Origin: Lithospermum erythrorhizon
Taxonomy: Eukaryota; Streptophyta; Magnoliopsida; Boraginales; Boraginaceae
Length of the DNA stretch: 64,000 nt
Assembly: GCA_019722365.1 (NCBI GenBank)
Contig: JADFUC010000374.1
Location: 413,317-477,316 of the forward strand
Reading direction: 5' to 3'
In this document: piece by piece, positions 23,601 through 34,768 of the stretch
Layout: each line of letters starts with the position of its first letter
Position numbering within the stretch: position 1 is the stretch's first letter
Notes under the pieces: generated by a model
What the model was told of the DNA's origin: nothing
The model's input: only the letters and a program-made list of their open reading frames with translations
Database searches by the model: none
Position numbers and translations under genes: made by a program

Positions 23601-24297
23601 GGAAAATCTTTGAGGCCCAATGACTCTTCTGATGGTTCACATTCTAGATAAAAAATCTAGAAGGAAGAAAAAACCCCAAATCAGTTAAAAAACTTCCAGA
23701 GTCGGCAAAAACCCAAGCAGATCTGAACAAACTAGAAAAGGCGATATCCACTACTTTGAGGAGCACCCGCCACATCAGAGATGGTCTTGCGTCGGGAGAT
23801 AGTTTGGACTGGATGACCTGACCACAAGAAGTAGAAAATGAAATGGAAGCCGAGCGATTGAACTTACATAGCAATTACAGTTTAACGGCGTGCCTCTAAG
23901 GCGAGGAGGAGATTAGAAGAAGGGAAGGGACTTATGGAAGTTGAAGGTAGACCGTTGCAAAATGAAGAAGAGAAGGAAGAGCAGTTGCGTGAGGTAGTGT
24001 AAAATAAAAATACAATGAATAATAGTCCTTTATAGGAATTTTATGACCCAAGCAGGATTCCTTTCTGAGGTGAAGGGCATGCGTGTAAAAGGTGGTTTCA
24101 GTTCCATAATGAAGGTCAGCATTTAATAAATCGTGGTTCCAGGTTGTTCCAAGTCAAACCAGCAGTACTTATCAAACATGATACTAGTCAGCCTTTGTAT
24201 TTATTCATGAGCTTTTTGATTCAATGAATGGTCTTGAAAGCGTTCAGCGGATCAGGATCATTTCTTGCCATTCCCGCCATTAACTTTGAAGAGGCGA
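20650..24297 (-). other. Long 3' region after pol with a chain of antisense ORFs
   Basis: This 3.6-kb tract lies between the pol end and the 3' LTR. On the minus strand, open stretches follow one another: 23644-23874, 23404-23640, 23225-23407, 22970-23203, 22718-22930, 22028-22495 (155 codons), 21963-22400 and 21266-21595. The plus strand has fewer, though it has one at 20615-20974. Tat-lineage plant elements such as Grande and Retand are known for an extra, often antisense, ORF here. I recognise no domain with confidence; phrases such as FLTDLGFFLPSRFF recall antisense ORF products annotated as gypsy-type transposon domains, but this is a guess. Confidence 0.5.
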
Positions 24298-24785
24298 TGA
24301 TATATGTAAAGAAATTCAGCCCGATACATTTGGGCAGGATCAATAGACATAGGCCCAGTCTGAGTCCTTTCACGGATGGAGGCGTGTAATCTGGGAGGAA
24401 GAGACACTATGTGACTCTCGTGCTCTCTATAAATATCCCCAGTGGTATGAGGGAGGCAATTGATTCCTTAGTACCATTCCATATTTCTCGCTAAGAGTGC
24501 AGTTGATCGTCGAGTGTTTGTGACCACCCGATGGTCACACTTTCTAATCCCGGCTGACGGCCGGACCTGAGCCAATTGGAGGGACACACTTAGCGTCTTA
24601 GGGAACCCGAACCGGAGAATGCTTGCCGATCTTCCAGGCCATGCAGAAAGGGAAAGTGCGGTCTAGAGATCAATTCCCAGACAATTTTGACCCGATTTGA
24701 CTTAAGTTGGAGGAGTCAGTCGATTTGAAGGTCAGTGGTCATTTTCAGGTAACTTGATCAAATAGCGAAAATAAGTGTGCAAAAC
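24298..24785 (+). repeat. 3' LTR of the Tat-type element
   Basis: It starts TGATATATGTAAAG after the purine-rich GAAGAGGCGA and ends GTGCAAAAC. It is collinear with the 5' LTR, including CCCGATACATTTGGG, CTCTATAAATATCCCC and GTGACCACCCG. Bases 24786-25492 hold no gene that I can recognise. Confidence 0.85.
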
Positions 24786-25492
24786 TCTTAGGAGTAGAAA
24801 GTAGTACTATAAACTACTCCAAAGATCACGTACCTCCTTTATGAGACTCATTTGATGCCTTCTACTTTATAATATTATGCATGTGTGTTGACCATAGTCT
24901 ATAATACGTGAATATAATCTTATAAAGAGAAGGTACCAAAAGACTTTAAAAATTATAAATAGATATTACTGAAGCACAGGCGTTATAGCCAATGTTAAAG
25001 GCATTAGATATCTTCTGATGGTTTCATGGCCTTGAAATTTGGTGTCACATTAAATAAATAAATAAAAACTAATATTCAGACTTCAAATTGAGGTCGAAAT
25101 CCGTGAATAAGGCCAGGAACTGAGACAAAAATTCATTAGAAAGCAGGCGAAAGGTGTCGCGAGAGCGAACACTACCGACATCATAAGGAGTTTCGCGTGG
25201 TGGGATCTTCGATTATATGACCGACGCCCTAATCGGCGCTAAAGTTCACTCTGAGCCACGGCCAGGACTACATGGGAATAATATTACGAGCCCGTTTGGG
25301 TTGCAGGGCTACCGGCCAGCCTGACAGGTAGTCAAACATTTAATTTCTTTTTATTTATTTAATACGGCCTTCTGAATAACTTTATTTAATTAATTTTATT
25401 TTGATTTATTTTATTCACAGATACAGCGTCGACACATCTATATCAAATGATATGTTGAAGATGGAGCACGAAACCCATTGCAGTACATTAAC

Positions 25493-26311
25493 AAAAACCG
25501 GCTACCGGCCGCCCGACCGGCCGCCAGCGGTAAATTTTAGAAAAAATTATGCGATGCGGATCTTCGACATTTGCGAGAAACATTGCCAAAATTCCTAAAA
25601 GCAGAGACAACGACATCAAAAACATCCAAAAACAATATGGCTTATCAAACACAAAATAATAACGCTGCTTATAAAATCAAACAAAAATAATAACACAAAT
25701 ACTATCAAAAACATGAACAACGGTATGGCGTCAAACAAAAATAATAACACAAACAATATCCAAAAATCATCGACATAAGCATCAAATTACGCACTACTTT
25801 GGATAATTTTTCCTACAATAAAACGAAAATGTAACAACATTATTATCAAAGATAAAAAAATTGAATGAACATAAAAAATCAAATGTAACAAAATTAAACA
25901 AAATAATTAGATAGACATGAAAATATAAGCAAAATAATTCGCCGAAGCAATTTCCCTCTTAAATGAAATAATATAAGAAGGTTAGTAGATAATAAATAAT
26001 TAGATATCTAACAAAATAATTTTCCTACAAAACAATATAAGAAAGTTAGTAGCCATTATTATAAAAATTAAACAAAATAATAAGTAAATTATAATTGAGG
26101 TTATTGTGAAATTAAAAGTAAAAATAGTGATTATGTGATTAGAAGTGTTTATATAGTGGAAGGGTATGAGTTACGAAATTTTAGAACAACCGGCCTACAC
26201 GATGCAAACCGGCATATATATAAATATTTTAAAAATTCCCTCACTTTTATTTTTTTAAGCAGAATGCGAAAATTTGGCGACCGGCTACCCGACCTTATGC
26301 AGCCGGTTTGA
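25493..26311. mobile_element. Small non-autonomous element with CCGGC-rich inverted ends
   Basis: The left end reads AAAACCGGCTAC with GACCGGCCGCCA and then AAATTTT. The reverse complement of the right end reads AAACCGGCTGC with GGTAGCCGGTCGCC and then AAATTTT. The interior is A-rich, with a short repeat built on CAAACAAAAATAATAACACAAA (near 25675 and 25732). No transposase is seen. Class is uncertain and no target duplication was found. Confidence 0.45.
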
Positions 26312-26993
26312 ATAATGTAAAACACAGACCATGTGACCCGACACTAACCGACACCGTTCATATCTATAAATACCACAGTGATTATTTTTATCCTTACGAA
26401 CACCACGAGCGTTCAATGCTTTTCTTAATGCAATACTTGAACAACGTACTACTTCACGCCGTCCATATCTCTTTATTACAAGCTTCAAACACTTAATCGT
26501 TTCATGGAAGGAATAAAGGCAGAAATAAATCGCCTTGATGTTTTGGAAGAAATAAATACTCTTGAAACAATTTGCAACGTTATACAATGAAATCTTGGAA
26601 AGCTGTTCTACGCTCTTTGAGGCTTATCCATTCCCTTCTTGATGTTTTCACCATGATCTTTCTTCTGTTCATTAACATTATGGATCATTTGATGATAATT
26701 TTCATCAAATGCCCATAGGCTTTCATTTTCAAATCCAAGAAAATCCCGTTAAATACAAGCTCGAAAGTTCAAGCCGCCGTCAAAACCATACAAATAATCC
26801 CCACGAAAACAAATAGTATTTATTTTGAAAATTTTGCAACTTCGAAGTGAAATGAAATATTGAAAGTTATCTAGTAGTATTGAAATTTGAGCAAAATTTT
26901 GCATGAGGATTTGGAACAAGAACAATGAATCGAAGATAAGAGTTGGAGATATATATAGGCGACAAGTAAAAACATACCAATTTTAGGTGGTAA

Positions 26994-27033
26994 TACTATA
27001 ATTATTAAATTAGCCTAATAATTATAGTATTTA
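26994..27033. repeat. Perfect 16-bp inverted repeat (hairpin)
   Basis: AATACTATAATTATTA is followed by an 8-base loop AATTAGCC and then the exact reverse complement. A third, imperfect copy with the loop and one arm (TTTATTAGGCTAATTT) lies at about 27078-27094. This could be the core of an AT-rich MITE or a cruciform-prone site. The stretches 26312-26993 and 27034-28940 hold only short ORFs that I cannot assign. Confidence 0.7.
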
Positions 27034-28940
27034 GAAGACTCTTCTTTATCGACTAGAGTTCAAAATAATACTATAAATTTATTAGGCTAATTTGATATTT
27101 GCCCACTATGATGTTGTTAAAAGCAGTGCGGCCAGATGCAGGTTATCGTCAGTTTCTCTTTCACAGAACGGTAATTACCTGTATTTTCGAGTAACGGAAG
27201 TAAAAAAAATTATCGAGAGTGTCCACTCGATTAAACATGAACATTATCGAGGCAGTTTTTTGAGCAGATAACGACGATTTGAGTTACCAGTCTTCACTTA
27301 ATTGAGCTTTTTTTGTATTTTAAGGAAGTAATATTTAATTTTACTCTGATATATAACTAATATTTTATATATTATAAAATACAAACATAAATTCATTATA
27401 AACATAAATTCATTATAAATATTTTAAATGTTGTCTCAAATGCCCACAAGTTCCTAAAGGTGTTATTATTATCGATTAAGAGACTCGAACTAAAAGTGAT
27501 TTATTTTCAATGACTATGTGGTTTAGTTCTTATTTGCTTGCTCACATGCTTTTATTGTTGTCTTAGATTGCCCCCTAAACTAATTTTCTCGTCTCAAATG
27601 CCCCCAGACCCATATTTTACATTTAATAATATAAATTCATTTAAAATACGAAATGCCTATTTTGCTTTATAGTATAACACTTAAATTTTACATTTGAAAA
27701 TAGAGATACATTTTCAAATACTTTAATATGAGGATATTTTATAATAAATAAAAATAAAATAATTAAAACTAAAACCCTTTGGCGACCGCCGCGTACGTCC
27801 TTTTTCTCACAATCCGCTTCCTTTGACTCCCAATTATTGCCCCAACCCAATTTACCAACCACATGTATGACCACGCCCCCTGTTCTACATTTCCCTCTTG
27901 CCCTTTCGTCCCTCTTGGAGCATTGACAACCTACATACGACCTAGCCCCCGTCCCATTTTGGAGCGGCCTCCGTCTACGCGCGTCCCATTCCTCTTCAGC
28001 CACTGCCGCACACTATCCCGATGTTGCCTCCTTCCATACCACTTATCCCATTTATGCAGACACGTAAAATGCCATACTTGCTTGCCTCTTTTACTGACCT
28101 CCATGCCAATCGACATTTCAATACAAAATTATCAATAGTCGATGATTCACAAATCCTTAGCTTGACAACCAAATAAACCAAAATAACTCAGTTAAATAAT
28201 ATTTCATATACAAATATCTATTATTTTATATACTTATATTAGGGTGGAATGAGGTTCGATATTGTTGGATGTAGAGGAGAGAGGTGTATTGAGGTGAAGA
28301 TGAAGATGAAGTGGAGATGGAGTGGAGGTTTTACAATGGTGTTCAAAATATTTCCAGGTACCATCTGTTTTTAAGTGTATATTTAAGGAAGTTATGTTTA
28401 TGGATAAACTAGTCTTTTGTATTTTATAATGAATTATGTTTGTTTTAAATGTGAAGATTGTGATTCGAGAGAGAAAGCGTTGAGCCAGAAAAATAGTTTA
28501 GTGAACAACTAAAGACAACAATAAAAGCAAGAACCAAGCAAATAAGAATAAAACCACAGGGACTGATTGAAAATAAACTCAGCTTTTTTAGTTTGGAGTC
28601 TCTCTGTCGATAATAACCTTTTAGGAAGCAGTGCAGCCTCGTGTTCTGACACATTTTATATTGCGTGTTGTCCGTTGGATAGTTGAATTAATTGATTGTG
28701 TCTACTATTTAAGAATGTTTGACTTCAATTATCATGCGATCTGGAGGAAGAGCAGGGTTGAGGAATTGAAAAAGTTGTAGTTGGTTAGTTTCATGTTTTC
28801 ACGTACTTATTAGGATATTCATGAGATACTAAGTCACTTCTTTATCGATTGCACTTACTTTTCCATATTTCTCATGCTTTGTGGTGTTCATATATTCCAT
28901 AAAGAAAAGCCGACTTCTAATATTCATTTTCATTTGCAAG

Positions 28941-29326
28941 GAAACAACAAGAACGACCTACAGAGACTGGACAAAGAGAAGCAGCGACTTCTTGAATATG
29001 TTAAGAGCTTGTTGTTTAACCAGGTATACTTTTATCCTTCGTTTTGTTTCTACCTCCTATTCTCTGGGAAAAACTGCTCATCGACTATATCAACACTTAA
29101 ACCAAACCAAAAATTTATATCCCACTAGTAAATTGATTATACGAATCTGATAAATTAGCCTTATGTTGGCCAACCATTCTGTTTAGCCCATGAACTCTAT
29201 GTTGTCGACCTTTAATCAACTAACTTTGGTTGGTCTTAACAGGCTAGGTATGCAGAAAAGACAGCGAATGTCTGGGAGGAGGTTACTGCAGGAAACAAAT
29301 ACATATGTAGAAAACTTAACACCTGA
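28941..29326 (+). CDS. Two terminal exons of an unidentified gene
   Basis: Exon 28941-29023 follows a TTGCAAG acceptor and ends CAG/GTATAC. Exon 29243-29326 follows TTAACAG. They join in frame (83 bases leave phase 0) and end in a TGA. The first is charged and helix-prone (KNDLQRLDKEKQRLLEYVKS); the second reads ARYAEKTANVWEEVTAG and ends KLNT. The splice signals and frame agreement support a real plus-strand gene end, but I do not recognise the family and see no upstream exons. Nothing suggests a transposon origin. Confidence 0.4.
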
Positions 29327-30076
29327 AAGATGGATGTATATGTTTTCACTTTGCTCTCTCTAGATGTTCAAAACTCATGTTAATTCATATGAGAGTTTTT
29401 ATCTCTCTTTCTCCCTCATCCTGGTATCCTATTGTCAGAGGGTAGAACTACATAATTCACATTCCGTTTCCTCAGAATAAACAATAGCATTGTTCGTTTC
29501 GACGTTCGCCTCATATACAATGCAGATTAAATACCTATTAATTAGTCGATTTTATTAGAATGTGCTAACATGGCACATGAGATCATGAATTGGTGATTTT
29601 CCTCTTATAGATACCTTAATTAATCATACTAAGGTACCTAAATAATATCATGCATGCAGTGATGGAAATGAACCACATTCGAATTGATTATCATGTACAT
29701 TATTATTTTATCGAGTTCATATTTAGAATAATACAATAACATTTTAGATTAGTCACATATTCATCATCTTTACTTGAAGTTTGAAATTAGGTATAATATA
29801 CATATTTTTATATAAACGTATTCAAAATTATAGGTTCATTTAGTCCCTGATCTTGATCAACCAACTCTTGGAAACAATTTGACAATTCAGAACTAATTCA
29901 AGAAAAGGAATGAAATAAATTATTTAAGAAAATAAAAAAAGACCGTCAGTCATGTTAGTAATCCTTACAACCTTCAAATCGACTCAAATACAAAGTACTT
30001 CCATAAAATACAGGTCACAATAATAATATGCCACCATTACAAAAAAATACATGCAACCACAAGCATAATAACATAA

Positions 30077-33000
30077 TCATGTGAGATCATCTTCTTCTTC
30101 TTCATATATACTTAAATCTAGTTCTTCGGGCTTGAATGGATTCGCTCTAGAAATAAGATTTCTTCTCCAGTAAACCTACCAAAAAACGTATGAGTGATTT
30201 AACTACACCAAAGCTATGCAACAAAGATGAGATCATACTAAAACCACTCAATTCATACGGAAACTAAAAGAGACTCTGACTGTGTGCAAAATTAGTAACA
30301 TCAGGAACACATACTTAGATGCATGGAGTCTTTTAAAAATGAAGTTAAGTGTAACCAATTTTATTGTGAAAGAAGTACAAGCTCTAAAATTAAAATGGAT
30401 GAATGTTAGAAGAGAAGAAGGAAATATTTTCTCTATTTAATGACATATACAAGTAGAGGAAGAAATCCTGAAAAGTTCACCATGAAACCATCACCTTTTA
30501 TATTTGCAAACCAGAAATCTTCATCCCTATTCTAAAAGAGGTACAAGATTGATATGTAGCATCTGATCTACATAGACTATTAAGTATGTCCCTAATTGTT
30601 ATTAGGAAAAACGGACGACTAGAACAACAGCAAAAAAATGGGCAATGACTTACAGGACTAACTCACAGGACGGTTTCTTTACTGTTCTCCTAAATTCGGG
30701 TTCAAAGTTCTTGGTGTTACTAAATTGTTAGAACTCATGCTCTGATGTAACAAAGTAGAACAAAGAACTTGATCATGTAAGGAGAAATGAAAACTAAAGT
30801 GTGAGGTATAGAATTCAATTTCATCTCCGATATTCTATCATATTCTTGAACAGCACTGGTAAACTTGACCTCATCTTCCTAAATCAATTCTTACAGTAGA
30901 TCGACATAGAAGCATATTAAAAGTTTCTAAAAAGTTTCTTCTGAAACATAAGAAAAGTTTATATTTTTCATTTTATAAAGCGAACATTACCATAATTTGT
31001 AAATCAACTTTGTTTTCAAAGCTTATTAGAGTTGTAATTTTAGAAGTCTAATATATAATGGTCGAAAATTTTCCGACTACAAGATAATTAGTTGTCAATT
31101 GATCTCTATTTGATTTAACTTTTAGATATTTTTTTCAAATAATACTAATTATAAAAATATTTTATTTAAATCCAATTTTTTGTAAAATATATTTTAACCA
31201 TTTTAAATTATCTTCTTTCGAGTTTTCTTTCTTGCTTTGATCATTATGTAATTTTTTTCCTTTATATAGGTGCAATGAAACTTTATCTTAAACTTTTTCA
31301 ACAACACTTCATAATTGCTTTTATCTTCATATTCAACAAAATAGATTTTAATAAATTACTTTTTAGGATATATTAGTAATATTATTAAACTCTTAAAAAA
31401 TATTTTTTTAACTCATGATCAAGTAGTGAAATGGAGGGAGTATAACATTGATTTAAAAATATTGTCTTTTATTTATAATTTAATTAATGAGTTGAATATT
31501 AAATTTGTTATAATATTTATGTTTGTAATATTATTTAGTATACAACTTATCTTGAGAATGAGATTTAATTGTTCTTTAAATATTTACATATTTTAACGTT
31601 TGTTATTTTATCATTAAAAGCTATGAAGCAACGAAACTTTTGAACCAGCCACTTAAGAAAGAAATTAAAAAAGTGTCGAGATCTCACATTTATTTAACAA
31701 ACAAAAACAGCTCTGGAAAAACAAGTTTGAGTTCAAGAGTCGGGCATCTTGCCCAAAGTCTATATTCAGGTGTTCCAAGAAAATGGGATCAGGTCCTACA
31801 GAAAACCTCAAATGCATAAACTTATACACATAGAATTAAATAAACAGACCAATCATAGGCTACAATTTCCGAACCTGGTAGAGATCTAAGCGCATGTTCG
31901 TGCAGCCGCCACCGTGCAAGTTGGCATATTCCAACGTGTGAATCTGATTTCACCCCATACTTCAACAAATTATTTTAAGTGATTGTGTGCTATATCCTCA
32001 TATATCTCAATAAGCACATATCTATGAAAAAGTACAGTATAATGTCATGTGAGTGCATTTTTGAGCACTTGCAGAAAGTTTAAGACATTCAGATCTGTTT
32101 CTTAAACACTTAGGCACATTGAAATCTATTCACACAACCGAATGAAATGTTCTCACATAAACTTCAGCATATGAAATCACTTTTAAATATTCTTACACTC
32201 CTTACAGCATGTTAACATATTAAAATTACTCCATTAATAAGCTTAGAAAATCAAATAGCAGTTATTATGACAACCGTTGTGCAGATAAAGTTGTACTTAC
32301 TGCTCTATCTCAACAGCAAAGTGAGCAATTTTCTGCCTGCATAGGTTTGCTGAAATGTTGACGTCTTCACTTTGAAAAAGTTCAGCAGCCTTTTCATAAT
32401 AAGCAATAACCTGTTCCTGATTTTGTTCTCCCTCTTGTTCATATAGTTCAGCTATTTCCTGCTCAAAAGGGACAGAATTAGTTCACATCTATGAGAAGAT
32501 GCTCTATCGTCCTTTCTATTTTATGTTCTCCCAAAATAAGAAAATTTAATTACTCAAATTTGATGAACATCTTTCCTTGTAATACCTAGCTGCCATATTA
32601 AGCCTTCCAAGTTCCAGGAACAAATTTACTGACTGCTGCAGACAAGGTACAGCCTCTGAGAGAACAAAAGAATTCAGTAATAGTGATTTGTCTCAAGCTC
32701 AACTATGACTATGAACCATTCAAGGTGTGCAGCTTGCTTGTGATCATCTACATCGTTACCTCCTGATATTTAAAGTGCAACACACAGCCCCCCACCCTCC
32801 CAAGGTAAAATCAAAGACAAACACTAATGAACATGACACAAATTAAAACTGATATCAAAGCAGCTAATCACCTTTAATATTATCCTTCTTATAGCAATAA
32901 TGCAGCATCAGCATAACATTAGCAGCTTCATGTGTATGCTGTCAACTGCTCGTGAAGACATAAACAAAGTTCATTAAAATGCTTTGAGAAAAGATTAAGC

Positions 33001-33762
33001 ATTTTAAATACACTGAAGTCATAATCTTATAGATATACAGCAACAAAGCCAATTTGACATATGTAGCTCCCGCTAGATTCCTAAGAACGATGGCACAAAA
33101 GCATCAACTACAGACAATTTCTTTACCAACACATCAACTACATCTCTACTTGAGATACAAACATTGGAGCAATACAGGCAGAGAATAAACATCTACTTTT
33201 CTATAACAAAACTGATAAAATTAGAGAATTGTTAAGTTACAAGAGCTATTATCAATCATTCTAAATAATCTAACTGCAATCGCATGAAATAAAAAATTGA
33301 TTATACTCCTCAAACAAAAATGATCATTAAAGTTTGACTTCGGTAGTTGAATTTTGTAACTTTAGAACTCAAATTTTTCCAAGTTTTGCAAATATTACCA
33401 TAACGTTTTGCAAAAATATATATCAAAAGATAGTTTTTCAACGTGTTTTCACACAGTAACATGATAATTCTAATTCAGATCATAGTTAAATCTGGCCAAT
33501 TAAGATCTCAAAAGTTGTTAATTGACCATTGCAATATCAAACTTAATAAAACAACAAAATAATAAATCAAACGAATTGGAACTTCTGTTTAGAAAGAAAA
33601 ACTATTAAAAACAATTAATTTTACATGACTTTCAAGCTGAAGAATTTGCAGCTTTATCAAAGAATTGAGCAGCATCTTCATGATTGGATCGAATATACCC
33701 AACCTTGAAGCTTTTCCTCTTGTTTTCGTTAATTCTTCTACCTTGCTATGTGATAAGCTCAT
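30077..33762 (-). CDS. Alpha-SNAP (NSF attachment protein), frame-broken
   Basis: Alpha-SNAP binds SNARE complexes and activates the ATPase NSF, which disassembles them after membrane fusion, in the cytosol and on endomembranes. Nine exons are readable on the minus strand: 33762-33625 ([16 protein letters not shown]), 33072-33039 (GATYVKLA), 32938-32872 ([13 protein letters not shown]), 32655-32576 ([14 protein letters not shown]), 32458-32301 (EIAELYEQE through [15 protein letters not shown]), 32021-about 31880 ([22 protein letters not shown]), 31795-about 31715 (GTPEYRL), 30878-about 30810 ([14 protein letters not shown]) and 30175-30077 (EEEEDDLT stop). TPR-like helices and the C-terminal EEDDLT that contacts NSF are recognisable. 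Exons 1, 6 and 7 contain single-base frame shifts, exon 2 looks short, and the donor after exon 4 reads GA instead of GT. So it is an unprocessed pseudogene, a diverged paralogue, or a gene with assembly errors. A hAT element starts about 80 bases upstream. Confidence 0.85.
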
Positions 33763-33959
33763 ATATCTTTTATGTTTGGTTGCGTATTGAATACTAAGCC
33801 TATATATAAATATTCTAGGCAACCATTTCCCTCGTAAAAGAAACCAAAACATATAGCCCCACCCGTTTTCACTACGGACTCCTCAAACCATTTAGGACTG
33901 GACCCGTGTCGGCCGAGCCGTGTCTCGAGAACTGGCGTGAAATCCAAAATTTTAGGCAT

Positions 33960-34380
33960 TCTGCGTTTGGCTACAGTTACAAGAAGTAAGATAGTGTAAA
34001 TAAAGTAACGTTTCATAAAGGAATTAACGTTCGGTATGTTACGCAACAAGCGTTGATCTTTATTAGGCGTTCTGGCGTTAATTCTGGCATCCCCATATTT
34101 TGAAGGTTCTTTATTAGCGGCTATTTTATGAACCAAAGTTACCACGTGCGATCCAAGCATTAGTAGCAGCGATCTCAATGACTATATTTGAGCGATGGTG
34201 AAGATAGCATTTGATATTAATGAATAAACATTGCAGCGTCGTCGAAGCGTGGTAGCGTCATTCTTAAGCGGCTAAACATATCCGTTAGCACTAAGCGTTA
34301 CCGTTTATCAAAGCGTATTAACGTTTATTCTACTTGAGGATTCTTGACATTAAAACGTTATTGCTTTCTATAAATGGGAG
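33960..34380. repeat. Left subterminal AAGCGT/ACGTT cluster of the hAT element
   Basis: At least ten words of the type AAGCGT, AACGTT, GCGTTA or TAGCGTC occur in about 420 bases. Clustered short motifs near hAT ends are transposase-binding sites in Ac/Ds (established). That role here is inferred. Confidence 0.55.
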
Positions 34381-34768
34381 GACCCTGAACTTGTTTACTT
34401 TCATAATCTAGCTTAATCTAAACACAATCAAAGCAATTCTTTTATATTCATAAGCATTCTTGATAGAAATTAAATAGTAAAACAATTTTATAATCATAAG
34501 TATTTTTATCAAAGCAATTATGGTATATTTCAATTAATTAAATAATCTGTCGATCTTGAAAGCTTACTTACTCGGATTCGATTATTCTCATCTTTAACTT
34601 GTTATTTGCCTGTTTTATTGTTTACACATTTTATAATGGCCTTAAGCGACCAATTAGTGCTACTGATTCAAATAACCTTAATTTAGAAGATGATGTACTT
34701 ATGGAGTCCTTGCAGTAATTAATTCAATCTAGTGTTAATGTCGGTAATAATGAGAAAAAAGTTCATGG

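Larger units (their letters stand above)
13694..24785 (+). mobile_element. Ty3/gypsy element, Tat/Ogre/Retand type, both LTRs present
   Basis: Direct repeats at 13694-14184 and 24298-24785 bound gag, protease, RT, RNase H and integrase in Ty3/gypsy order, all on the plus strand. A PBS-like TGGCGC follows the 5' LTR and a purine-rich GAAGAGGCGA precedes the 3' LTR. The ~11-kb length with a long tract between integrase and the 3' LTR fits the Tat lineage. All coding blocks are broken by indels and stops. CTAGG precedes the 5' LTR and CTTAGG follows the 3' LTR, an approximate target duplication. A foreign solo LTR (17450-18711) splits pol. Confidence 0.85.

Noticed and set aside
27641..28003. 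120-codon minus-strand ORF opening MAEEEWDARRRR
   Set aside because: Overlaps competing frames on both strands, no recognised domain, and ends in AT-rich repeat-like DNA. Not supportable as a gene.
31420..31442. GGAGGGAGTA resembling a Stowaway MITE end next to TA
   Set aside because: No matching opposite end was found within a few hundred bases, so one 9-base match is too weak.
33589..33852. Minus-strand ORF over SNAP exon 1 as a gene of its own
   Set aside because: Its middle is SNAP exon 1. The upstream start and the downstream run past the donor at 33624 are artefacts.
33759..34178. 139-codon minus-strand ORF
   Set aside because: It overlaps the hAT left end and, at its 3' side, the SNAP first exon in part. 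No conserved motif is seen across the junction, so it is a chance frame.
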